Of a stretch of DNA of 32,483 bases, positions 19,069 through 26,026 are shown piece after piece (the stretch's first letter is position 1; each line of letters begins with the position of its first letter). Under the pieces are notes generated by a model. That model saw only the letters and a list, made by a program, of their open reading frames with translations. It searched no databases and was not told the DNA's origin. Source of the DNA: Deinococcales bacterium (GTDB taxonomy: Bacteria; Deinococcota; Deinococci; Deinococcales; Trueperaceae); the NCBI GenBank assembly GCA_012515535.1, contig JAAYYF010000022.1:1-32483 (forward strand), read 5' to 3'. Position numbers and translations under genes: made by a program.

Positions 19069-19724
19069 GCCTGCCTCCCCGCCGGCGCCAGGCGCAGGCG
19101 GCCGTCGTGCAGCTGCAGCACGGCGTCGGGCCTGAGGTGCTCGCGGTCGGACTCGTGCGACGCCATCAGCAGCGTGCGCCCGCGCGCGCGGGCGGCCGCC
19201 ACCACCTCGTCGACGAGGCGCTTGCCGTCGTCGTCGAGGGCGGCGTACGGCTCGTCGAGCAGCCACAGGTCGGGGTCGAGCAGCAGCAGGCGCGCCAAGC
19301 CCAGGCGCTTCTTCATGCCGCTGGAGAAGGTGCGCACGTGCTTGTCGGCGGCGGCGGCCAGCCCCACGCGTTCCAGCAGCCCGCCCACGGCGGCGCGCGG
19401 GGCGCCCGCCATGTCGCAGGCCAGCAGCAGGTTCTCTCGCGCGCTCAGCACCGGGTAGCTGCCGCCCATCACGCTGAGCATGCCGAGGCGCGCCCGCGCG
19501 GCGGCGGGCTCCTTCAGCACGTCCACCCCGAACAGCCGCGCGCTGCCGCTGGTGGGCTTGAGGCGCGTGGCGAGGAGCCTGAGCAGCGTGGTCTTGCCGG
19601 CGCCGTTACCGCCGCGCAGTACCACCAGGCGGCCGGCGGCGACCTCCAGGTCGACGCCCCTGAGGACCAGCTCGCGGCCCATGCGGCGCGTGACGCCCGC
19701 GAGCTCGATGGCGGGAGGGGTCAT
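19065..19724 (-). CDS. ccmA: Heme exporter ATP-binding protein CcmA
   Basis: This ABC ATPase powers the CcmABCD complex. The 219-residue protein has Walker A GGNGAGKT (residues 38-45), signature FSSGMKKRLGLAR, Walker B LWLLDEPYAALD and H-loop ASHES. ATG 19724 lies 16 bp after ccdA, with a GGCGG-type weak site upstream. Confidence 0.95.
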   Translation of the reverse strand: MTPPAIELAGVTRRMGRELVLRGVDLEVAAGRLVVLRGGNGAGKTTLLRLLATRLKPTSGSARLFGVDVLKEPAAARARLGMLSVMGGSYPVLSARENLLLACDMAGAPRAAVGGLLERVGLAAAADKHVRTFSSGMKKRLGLARLLLLDPDLWLLDEPYAALDDDGKRLVDEVVAAARARGRTLLMASHESDREHLRPDAVLQLHDGRLRLAPAGRQA

Positions 19725-19740
19725 GCCCAGGCGGAGCGGC

Positions 19741-20448
19741 TCATAGGCGGTCGAGGAGCCACTCGGGGGTGACGTTGATGAGGTAGCCGTTGAGGGTCTC
19801 GTAGGTGCCGGTGAGCATGAGCACGCCCGCCACGAGCAGCACCACGCCGGCGGTGCGCTCCACCCACGGCAGCCAGCGACGGAACGCGCGCGAGAAGCGC
19901 ATGAAGGGGTCGAGCAGCAGCGCCGCCACGAGGAACGGCACGCCCAGCCCGATGGCGTAGGCGCTCAGCAGGCCCACCCCCGCGCCCAGCGTGCCGGCGG
20001 CGCCCGCCATGGTGAGGATGGCGCCGAGGATGGGGCCGATGCACGGGGTCCAGCCGGCGGCGAACGCCATGCCCAGGAGGGTGGCGCCCCACGGGGTGCG
20101 CGTCTCGCCGGTGTACTGCCGGCGCGTGTCGCGGTAGAGCCAGGGGAGCTTGACGACGCCCAGCATCACCAGCCCGAAGAAGATCACCAGCAGGCCGCCC
20201 ACGAACATCAGCACCTGGCGGTTGGCGCGCATCACGGAGCCGAGGGCGCTGGCGGAGGCGCCCAGGGCGATGAACACCAGCGAGAAGCCGAGGATGAACA
20301 TCAGCGCGTTGCCGAGCAGCACGCGGCGCTTGGCCTCGGCGCTGCCGCCCACGTAGGCCAGGTAGGTGGGCACCAGCGGCAGCACGCACGGCGAGAGGAA
20401 CGACAGCAGCCCGCCGAGGAACGCCGCGCCCAGGGTGGGGGTCACCAT
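19741..20448 (-). CDS. ccdA: CcdA-type thiol electron transporter
   Basis: CcdA carries reducing power across the membrane to CcmG/CcmH. The 235-residue product has six predicted membrane segments and the redox cysteines C21 (FLSPCVLPLVPTYL) and C136 (GWTPCIGPILG), each in the Pro-Cys context expected of the DsbD/CcdA family. ATG 20448 has AAGGA 7 nt upstream. As first gene of the ccm operon it gives the thiol branch (CcdA-CcmG-CcmH) and the heme branch (CcmA-F) a common transcript. Confidence 0.93.
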   Translation of the reverse strand: MVTPTLGAAFLGGLLSFLSPCVLPLVPTYLAYVGGSAEAKRRVLLGNALMFILGFSLVFIALGASASALGSVMRANRQVLMFVGGLLVIFFGLVMLGVVKLPWLYRDTRRQYTGETRTPWGATLLGMAFAAGWTPCIGPILGAILTMAGAAGTLGAGVGLLSAYAIGLGVPFLVAALLLDPFMRFSRAFRRWLPWVERTAGVVLLVAGVLMLTGTYETLNGYLINVTPEWLLDRL

Positions 20449-20520
20449 GGGGCGTTCCTTGCTGGCGGGCGGGCTGGCGGGCGTCGGGGCGTGCTGGTGC
20501 TCGGGCCTCGCATCCCGACC

Positions 20521-20546
20521 ATGATACGAGAGCCGCTCGCGAGCGG
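20521..20546 (-). promoter_or_regulatory. Candidate promoter and operator of the ccdA-ccm operon
   Basis: Minus-strand TATCAT (20526-20521, five of six consensus bases) would start transcription near 20514, about 65 nt before ccdA. A perfect 14-bp palindrome CCGCTCGCGAGCGG (20533-20546) lies 6 bp upstream, inside the promoter spacer, where a repressor or activator could bind. Half of it, CGCGAGCGG, also precedes the tal -10 box. The nearby AGGAC/GTCCT hairpin may end the upstream transcript. Confidence 0.45.
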
Positions 20547-20626
20547 GCCGAGGACAATCGTCCTTGCGTCGGGCAGCGCGTCGCCGGCGACGGGGCGGGT
20601 CGCCCGGCGACCGCGGGGCCGGCGCC

Positions 20627-21619
20627 TCAGCCGCTCTCCTCGGCCGGCCGCGCCCCGCCCGCGAACGTGCCGCGCAACGCCGCCAGCACCGGGGCGCCCA
20701 GCACCGGGCCCACGAGCATGCGCAGGTAGTAGGTCAGCAGGCGCCACGCCAGCACGGCGGCGGCGGTGTGCTCGCCGCGCACCAGGCTGGCGGCGAGCAC
20801 CTCGAGGAGCCCGGCGCCGCCCGGGGTGGGGAAGAACGACGCCGCCACCATGGGCACCTGGGCCGCCGCCATCGTGGTGAGCAGCGGCACGTTGGGACGC
20901 AGCGCCGCCACCACCACGTAGAAGGTGAGGTAGGTGCTCAGGTACACCACCGCGGTGTAGAGGTGCAGGCGCAGCTGCGCGCCCAGGGGGGCGCTCCACA
21001 GCGTCTTGCCCGACTGCTCGATGCGGCCGATGAACGCCACCGCCTTCGCGCGCCAGCGCCGCGTGCCGGGCAGGCGCAGGAGCTGGCCCACGGCGGCCTT
21101 GATCCAGCGCATGCGGTACATCAGCACCCACACCACCAGCAGCGATCCCACGAACAGCCCGGCCGCCACGACGCCGGGGTAGTAGCCGCGCAGCAGGCGC
21201 GTGGAGCGCGCCAGCAGCAGCACGCTGAGCGGGAGCGTGAGCGCCAGGAAGATCAGGTCCGAGATCCACACCCGCACCGCCATGCTCCAGGCGGCGGAGG
21301 CGCGCACGCCGTCGGCCACCAGCGACAGCACCATCGCCGGCGCCTGCCCGGCGCTGCCGGGGGTGATGGCGGCGCTGAACAGCCCCAGCGAGTAGGCGCG
21401 CAGCGCCTTGCCGAAGGCGAGCGCGTCGCCGTCGAGGCGCGCCAGCAGCATGAGGCGCACGCTGCCGGCCAGGTAGTTGGCCAACGCCAGCCCCAGGCCG
21501 ACGGCGTAGGCCCACAGCGGCACGCTCAGGGCGGAGGTGAGGTCCTCGCCCAGCCACCACAGCACCAACCCCAGCCCGGCCAGGCCGAGGACGACCGAGA
21601 GCGCGACCGCGCGGAGCAT
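20627..21619 (-). CDS. UPF0104/YbhN-type integral membrane protein (LPG synthase/flippase-like)
   Basis: The 330-residue protein has multiple membrane segments and belongs to the lysylphosphatidylglycerol synthase transmembrane/UPF0104 family, judged by the conserved SAAITPGSAGQAPA-like block and FFPTPGGAGLLE near the C-terminus. It lacks the soluble aminoacyl-transferase domain of full MprF, so it is likelier a lipid-handling membrane protein than an LPG synthase. ATG 21619 lies 6 bp after the GGDEF gene stop, so the two are probably co-transcribed. The substrate is unknown. Confidence 0.8.
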   Translation of the reverse strand: MLRAVALSVVLGLAGLGLVLWWLGEDLTSALSVPLWAYAVGLGLALANYLAGSVRLMLLARLDGDALAFGKALRAYSLGLFSAAITPGSAGQAPAMVLSLVADGVRASAAWSMAVRVWISDLIFLALTLPLSVLLLARSTRLLRGYYPGVVAAGLFVGSLLVVWVLMYRMRWIKAAVGQLLRLPGTRRWRAKAVAFIGRIEQSGKTLWSAPLGAQLRLHLYTAVVYLSTYLTFYVVVAALRPNVPLLTTMAAAQVPMVAASFFPTPGGAGLLEVLAASLVRGEHTAAAVLAWRLLTYYLRMLVGPVLGAPVLAALRGTFAGGARPAEESG

Positions 21620-21625
21620 CAGGCC

Positions 21626-23293
21626 TCAGGCCTGCACGACGCGGTTCTTGCCCTGCCGCTTGGCTTGGTAGAGGTTGGCGTCGGCGCGCGCCACCAGGGA
21701 CGTCTCGTCGTCCTCGGCCACGAGGGTGGCCACCCCCACGCTGGCGGTCACGTCGACCCCGCGCAGCTCGAGGTTCAGCTCGCGCACGCGCTTGACCACC
21801 TTCTCGCCGACGCTGCGCGCGCCGACGGCGCCGGTCTCGGGGAGCAGCACCACGAACTCCTCGCCCCCGATGCGGGCGCACATGTCGACCTCGCGCATGC
21901 AGTCGGCGAGCGCCTGGCCGGTGGTGCGCAGCACGGCGTCGCCGACCACGTGGCTGAAGGTGTCGTTGATGACCTTGAAGTCGTCGAGGTCGACCATCAT
22001 CACGCTGATCGGCTTGCCCGTGCGGTGGGCGCGCTGCAGCTCGATGGTGAGGCGCTCCTCGAAGGAGCGGCGGTTCGGCAGGCCCGTGAGCTCGTCGGTG
22101 CGCGACAGGCGCTCGAGCCGCGCCGCCTGCTGCTCCAGCTTCTGGTGCAGGTCGGAGAGCTCGGCGTAGGCGCGCGCCAGCTCGACGTTGCGCAGGCGGT
22201 CGATCTCGCGGTCGCGCTCGAGGCGCTCGACCTCGAGCTGCACGGTGAGGATCTGCGTGCGGCGGTCGGAGAGCTGGCGCAGGGTGCGGTCGTTGAGCTC
22301 GTGGTAGGCCTCGAAGTGCGTGAGCGCCTCCTTGTAGCGCCCCAGCTCCTTGAACGCCCGCGACATGGTGTGGTGCGCCGCGGCCGCCTCGTGCACCGCG
22401 CCGCTCGACACCCCGCGCGCCACCGCCTCCGTGAGGGGGCCCAGGGCGCGCTCGGTCTCGCCGCGCGCCAGGTAGACCTGGCCGAGCCCCAGCAGCGCCT
22501 CGCACATCACCTTCTCGCGCAGCTCGGGGCTGAGCTGCGCGATGGAGCGCTGGTACGCCGCCACCGCCTCGTCGTAGCGCTGCTGCTCGAGGTAGAGCTC
22601 CGCCAGGCTGAGCAGCGCGAGCGCCCGCCCGTAGGCGTCGGAGACCTCGAGGCTCTCCTTGAAGGCGCGCTCGGCGGCCGCCTGGTCGCCCTGCGCCTGG
22701 TGCGCCTGGCCGACGGTGCGCAACGAGGTCGACTCGTCGCGCTGCTTCTGGGGCGAGTAGCGGCTGGCCTCCAGGCCGCGGCGCGCGTACGACAGCGCCT
22801 TGCCGCTCTGGCCGAGGTCGAGGTAGACGCGCGCGATGCCGTTGAGCGGGCCGGCCACGCTGTTGGGCTCGATGCGCTCGAAGGTGGCGAGGGCGCTGAA
22901 GAGGCTCGACAGCGCCTGCTGGTAGAGGCCCACCGTCTGGTAGCTCCAGCCGAGGCCCAGCAGCGCCTTGGCGGCGCCCCGGTCGTCGCCGGCGAAGCGG
23001 CGCACGTGGTGCTCCACCTGGGCGAACTGCAGGGCGTTGAGGTAGTCGCCGGTGCGGAAGCTGCTGATGGCGAGGGCCGTGAGCACGTCGCCGAGCGCCT
23101 GGCGCGCCTCGGGGGCGAGGAGCTCGAGCTGCGCGTCCCACTTCTCGACGGTGTCGGAGGGGTCGAGGCCCGAGGCCTGCAACGCCTGTCGCCCGATGGT
23201 GAGCGTCTCCTCGTAGCGCACCGCGTTGAGCGCCCGGACGGCTTCCTCGGAGAGCGCGAGCAGCTTCGAATCCAGGTACTGTTCCGTGTCCAT
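21626..23293 (-). CDS. TPR-GGDEF diguanylate cyclase
   Basis: The 555-residue protein has TPR-like repeats (about residues 10-345), a coiled-coil linker rich in Glu/Arg/Leu (about 350-395), and a C-terminal GGDEF domain (about 395-555). The active-site motif is GGEEF at 476-480, preceded by DELTGLPNRRSF and DLDDFKVINDTFSH. An inhibitory I-site RxxD (REVD, 467-470) lies exactly five residues before it, so c-di-GMP synthesis with product feedback is expected. No membrane segment is seen: a cytoplasmic sensor through TPR contacts. ATG 23293 has AAGGAC close upstream; minus-strand AATAAT at 23338-23333 may be its -10. Confidence 0.93.
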   Translation of the reverse strand: MDTEQYLDSKLLALSEEAVRALNAVRYEETLTIGRQALQASGLDPSDTVEKWDAQLELLAPEARQALGDVLTALAISSFRTGDYLNALQFAQVEHHVRRFAGDDRGAAKALLGLGWSYQTVGLYQQALSSLFSALATFERIEPNSVAGPLNGIARVYLDLGQSGKALSYARRGLEASRYSPQKQRDESTSLRTVGQAHQAQGDQAAAERAFKESLEVSDAYGRALALLSLAELYLEQQRYDEAVAAYQRSIAQLSPELREKVMCEALLGLGQVYLARGETERALGPLTEAVARGVSSGAVHEAAAAHHTMSRAFKELGRYKEALTHFEAYHELNDRTLRQLSDRRTQILTVQLEVERLERDREIDRLRNVELARAYAELSDLHQKLEQQAARLERLSRTDELTGLPNRRSFEERLTIELQRAHRTGKPISVMMVDLDDFKVINDTFSHVVGDAVLRTTGQALADCMREVDMCARIGGEEFVVLLPETGAVGARSVGEKVVKRVRELNLELRGVDVTASVGVATLVAEDDETSLVARADANLYQAKRQGKNRVVQA

Positions 23294-23388
23294 GTCCTTA
23301 GGCGGCGGGGGGCGGTTGATGTCGGTGACCGCATTATTACCCACGCAGATGGCAGCGGCGTGAGCAGCGCGGGCGGCCGCCGCCCGGG

Positions 23389-24369
23389 TCAGCGGCGCGA
23401 GAAGCGGTCGGCGTACTCGGGGCTGGCCGTCACCGGCAGGCGCCCCCGCAGGAAGTCGCGCTCGCCCTCCAGCCACGGCGGCAGGCGGAAGCCCAAGCCG
23501 AGCTCGTCGGCCGGCTCGTCGACGGTGAAGCCGGGCCCGTCGGTGGCGATCTCCAGCACCGCGCCGCCGGGCTCCTGGAAGTAGACCGACCGGAAGTAGT
23601 GGCGGTCCTTGGCCTTCGTGGGGTTCAGCTCGAGCTCGGCGAGGAGCTCGCGCGCCGCGGCGAGCGCGTCGTCGTCGGCGGCGCGCAGCGCCACGTGGTG
23701 GATCGAGCCCGTGCCCCAGCGCCCGGGGGCGCGCTCCGGCGCCTCGAGCAGGTCGAGGTGCGTGAGCCCGTCGCCGTCCGCGAAGCGCACGCGCCGGCGG
23801 CCGGCGTGGGTGCCCGCCTCGTCGCGCTCCTCGGCCGCGCGCGCGAGGCCCAGGCGCTCGAGCAGGGCCGCGGTGGCGTCGAGCTCGGGGGCGAGCAGGG
23901 TGGCGGCGTGGAGCCCCTGGACCGCCTGCGATGCCGGCAGCGGGGCGCCCGGCCACGTCTCGGGCTCGCCGCCCGCGCCCTCCACGAGCTCGAGCGGCGT
24001 GCCGTCGGGGTCGGTGAAGGCGACGACCTCCGCCCCGAAGCGCTCGGTGGTGGCGTGGCTCACGCCGTGCTCGTCCAGCCGGGCGCGCCAGGCGTCCAGC
24101 GCGCCCGGCGGCACGCGCAAGGCGAGGGCGGTCGCCTCGCCCGCCCCGCGGACGGCGGGGCCGGCGCCGAGCCAGGGGAAGAAGGTGACCACGCTGCCCG
24201 GGCGGCCCAGCTGGTCGCCGAAGTAGAAGTGGTAGGTCTGCGGGTCGTCGAAGTTCACGGTGCGTTTCACCAGGCGCAGGCCCAGCAGCCGCACGTAGAA
24301 CTCGATGTTCCCCTGCGGCCGGCCGGCGATGGCCGTGGCGTGGTGGAGGCCCGAGGCGCGGAAGGACAT
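23389..24369 (-). CDS. Two-domain VOC (glyoxalase/ring-cleaving dioxygenase-like) protein
   Basis: The 326-residue protein has two vicinal-oxygen-chelate modules, starting with GLHHATAIAGRPQGNIEFYVRLLGLRLVKRTVNFDD and later IHHVALRA. This resembles the MhqO/hydroquinone-dioxygenase group, where a divalent metal is held by His and Glu (H9/H10, the second HH near residue 223, and E in AVLEIATDGPG). The substrate is not deducible; quinone or aromatic detoxification is a guess from the family. The ATG at 24369 has no Shine-Dalgarno; TAGGCT lies 6 nt upstream, fitting a leaderless mRNA. Confidence 0.85.
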   Translation of the reverse strand: MSFRASGLHHATAIAGRPQGNIEFYVRLLGLRLVKRTVNFDDPQTYHFYFGDQLGRPGSVVTFFPWLGAGPAVRGAGEATALALRVPPGALDAWRARLDEHGVSHATTERFGAEVVAFTDPDGTPLELVEGAGGEPETWPGAPLPASQAVQGLHAATLLAPELDATAALLERLGLARAAEERDEAGTHAGRRRVRFADGDGLTHLDLLEAPERAPGRWGTGSIHHVALRAADDDALAAARELLAELELNPTKAKDRHYFRSVYFQEPGGAVLEIATDGPGFTVDEPADELGLGFRLPPWLEGERDFLRGRLPVTASPEYADRFSRR

Positions 24370-24375
24370 GCGCCA

Positions 24376-24405
24376 AGCCTAGCGCGCGCGGTCCGGCGGG
24401 TCCGG
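24376..24405 (-). promoter_or_regulatory. Leaderless promoter with heptamer direct repeats before the VOC gene
   Basis: Minus-strand -10 TAGGCT (24381-24376) lies 6 nt before the ATG. Upstream, the heptamer CCGGACC occurs twice (24405-24399 and 24396-24390, 9-bp period), and the nearer copy is 8 bp from the -10. The layout resembles an activator site, but GC-rich repeats arise easily. Confidence 0.35.
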
Positions 24406-24432
24406 TCGCGCGGGACGACCGGGGGCGCGGGA

Positions 24433-24460
24433 CCGGGGCGCCCGGCATGAGGCGCCCCGG
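24433..24460 (-). terminator. Hairpin after the lipoprotein gene
   Basis: A perfect 10-bp stem CCGGGGCGCC / GGCGCCCCGG with an 8-nt loop lies 24 bp after the lipoprotein gene stop. No T-tract follows. Confidence 0.6.
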
Positions 24461-24484
24461 GGCGGCACGGATCGGCGGCCGCGG

Positions 24485-25879
24485 CTAGGGCAGGGGCGGG
24501 TCCGGGATGACGACGGTGCGCCGGAACCGCACGTCGTTCGAAGCCTCGTGGTGGATGCCCATCGTCGAGCCGACGGCCACCGGCCCGGAGAAGCTGCCGT
24601 GAGCGATCGCCTCCAGCCGGACGACCAGGTCGCCGATCCCGAGGGCGGCGGCCGGGAACGTGTACGAGCGCGCGTCGCCCGGGAGCAGCTCCGACTCGAT
24701 GGGGCTCGGTCCGCCTTCGATGGTGACCCGGAAGGCCGCCGGGTCCGAGGGGCTCTCCCACCTGACGACGACCGGGGACTGCGCCGGCAGCTCGGCGCCC
24801 ATGGTCGGTGCGGTGATGCGCGGCTGGTCGGGCAGCCGCCCCACCCCGTGCACGGCCCCCAGCGGCCCCTCGAAGTAGAGGTCGAGGCGGTCCCCGGCCG
24901 CGAGCGCCTCGGGGAGCTCGACCCGGTACAGGCCGCGCTCGGCGTCGTACGTCAGCGCCCGGCCGTTGACCATCCCCGTGAGGCCGAGCACCGGCTCGCT
25001 GCGGTCGGGCACGCCGTCGGTGGCCATCAGCACGCGGACCGCCTGGTGGCGGGGGCCCATCTTCGCGCCTTCGACGAAGTAGCGCACCTCGGGCGGGGCC
25101 TCGCCCACCGAGAAGTAGCGGTCCGCCGCGGTGCGGGTCGCGAGCCCGAGGCTCGAGGCGGGGTGCGCGGGGCCGCGGAAGGTGCCGTTCACGTGCGCCA
25201 CGAGCTGGTACGAGACAGGCGTACCGTCGTGCGGCAGGGAGCCGACGAGCGCTTCCGGCAGGACGGTCGAGCGCGCCGCGCCGTCGGTGACCTCGTGCGG
25301 CGGGGCGGAGAAGGGGTAGCGGAGGAACACGACGTAGCGGTCCGGGTCCTCCTCGAGGTCCCAGGCCAGCTCCACCAGGTCGCCGACCGCGAAGTTGGTG
25401 TAGGGGGCGGGCGCGGTGAAGGTGGCGACCTGCGGGACGCGCCCGCTGGCCTCGATGCGCTGCTCGCCGACCTCGATCGTCAGCTGCACCTCGGCGCCAG
25501 GGTCGAGGGCGGCCGGCAGGCTCCCGACGTAACGCTGGCGCGCGGCGTCGTAGGCGAGGACCGCGCCGTTGAGCGTCACGGCGGCGTCCTCGACCGGGCG
25601 CGTCGGGTCGATCACCCCGTCGTCGGTGTGGAAGAGGGCGACCACCTGCTCGGTGGCGTCGCCGAGCCCCGAGCCGTGCACGAAGTAGACGGCGTCGGCG
25701 CCGACCGGGGGCTCGTCCCCACCGGGCGTCGGGTCCGGCGACGGCGTCGTGGGGTTCGAGCCGGTAGTGCAGGCTGTCAGGAGCGCGACCAGGGCCAGCA
25801 GCGCGAGCGACGCGCCGAGCCGCCAGCGGGGCCGCGCCGCGCTGCCACCAGGGTCTAGGGGGTGAGGCAGGTGAGGCAT
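24485..25879 (-). CDS. Predicted lipoprotein with two tandem homologous modules
   Basis: The 464-residue protein has a lipoprotein signal ending in LLTAC with lipid-carrying C37, then a Pro/Thr/Ser linker. Two related modules follow, about residues 64-250 and 265-444. Shared landmarks include (V)LNG/VNG-A-L-x-YDAxRxxY, LPxAL-x-G, GRxPxxxxxxAP, LxW/VRW, SYxxxA, and HxxGxFxGPxxxxSxxG. The protein is extracellular or periplasmic; no known domain is recognised. The ATG at 25879 was preferred over one 7 codons upstream because GGAGAAG lies 7 nt before it. It lies directly downstream of the SARP-type regulator, with a SARP-like site in between. Confidence 0.8.
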   Translation of the reverse strand: MPHLPHPLDPGGSAARPRWRLGASLALLALVALLTACTTGSNPTTPSPDPTPGGDEPPVGADAVYFVHGSGLGDATEQVVALFHTDDGVIDPTRPVEDAAVTLNGAVLAYDAARQRYVGSLPAALDPGAEVQLTIEVGEQRIEASGRVPQVATFTAPAPYTNFAVGDLVELAWDLEEDPDRYVVFLRYPFSAPPHEVTDGAARSTVLPEALVGSLPHDGTPVSYQLVAHVNGTFRGPAHPASSLGLATRTAADRYFSVGEAPPEVRYFVEGAKMGPRHQAVRVLMATDGVPDRSEPVLGLTGMVNGRALTYDAERGLYRVELPEALAAGDRLDLYFEGPLGAVHGVGRLPDQPRITAPTMGAELPAQSPVVVRWESPSDPAAFRVTIEGGPSPIESELLPGDARSYTFPAAALGIGDLVVRLEAIAHGSFSGPVAVGSTMGIHHEASNDVRFRRTVVIPDPPLP

Positions 25880-25947
25880 GGGTCTTCTCCTCGCTCGCAC
25901 CGGTGAAGTCGCAGGGAGGAGCCAGGGGCTCTGGGTGCGGCTCGCGC

Positions 25948-25979
25948 AGCCTATGCAAGGGGCGTTGGAAGGGCGTTGG
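25948..25979 (-). promoter_or_regulatory. SARP-type operator and -10 before the lipoprotein gene
   Basis: On the minus strand the heptamer CCAACGC occurs at 25979-25973 and again at 25968-25962, separated by 4 bp (11-bp period). Exactly 8 bp after the second copy is TAGGCT (25953-25948), a candidate -10. Direct heptamers at one helical turn with the nearer copy 8 bp from the -10 is the known layout of SARP binding sites, and a SARP-type regulator gene ends 45 bp upstream. Confidence 0.55.
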
Positions 25980-26026
25980 TAGCCCGTTCCCGGCGCGCGG
26001 AGGCGCCCGGGCGGAGCGGCGGGCTA
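25980..26026 (-). terminator. Possible terminator of the SARP-type regulator gene
   Basis: TAGCCCG and CGGGCTA (25980-25986 and 26020-26026) pair around an inner GC-rich imperfect stem. The TAG stop of the regulator is the outer end of the stem. No T-tract is seen. Confidence 0.4.

Noticed and set aside
20627-21619. Full lysylphosphatidylglycerol synthase (MprF)
   Set aside because: Only the membrane half is present; there is no aminoacyl-transferase domain.
20564-23584. 1006-codon plus-strand frame opposite the UPF0104 and GGDEF genes
   Set aside because: Antisense to two well-supported genes and their junction; no motifs, only biased composition.
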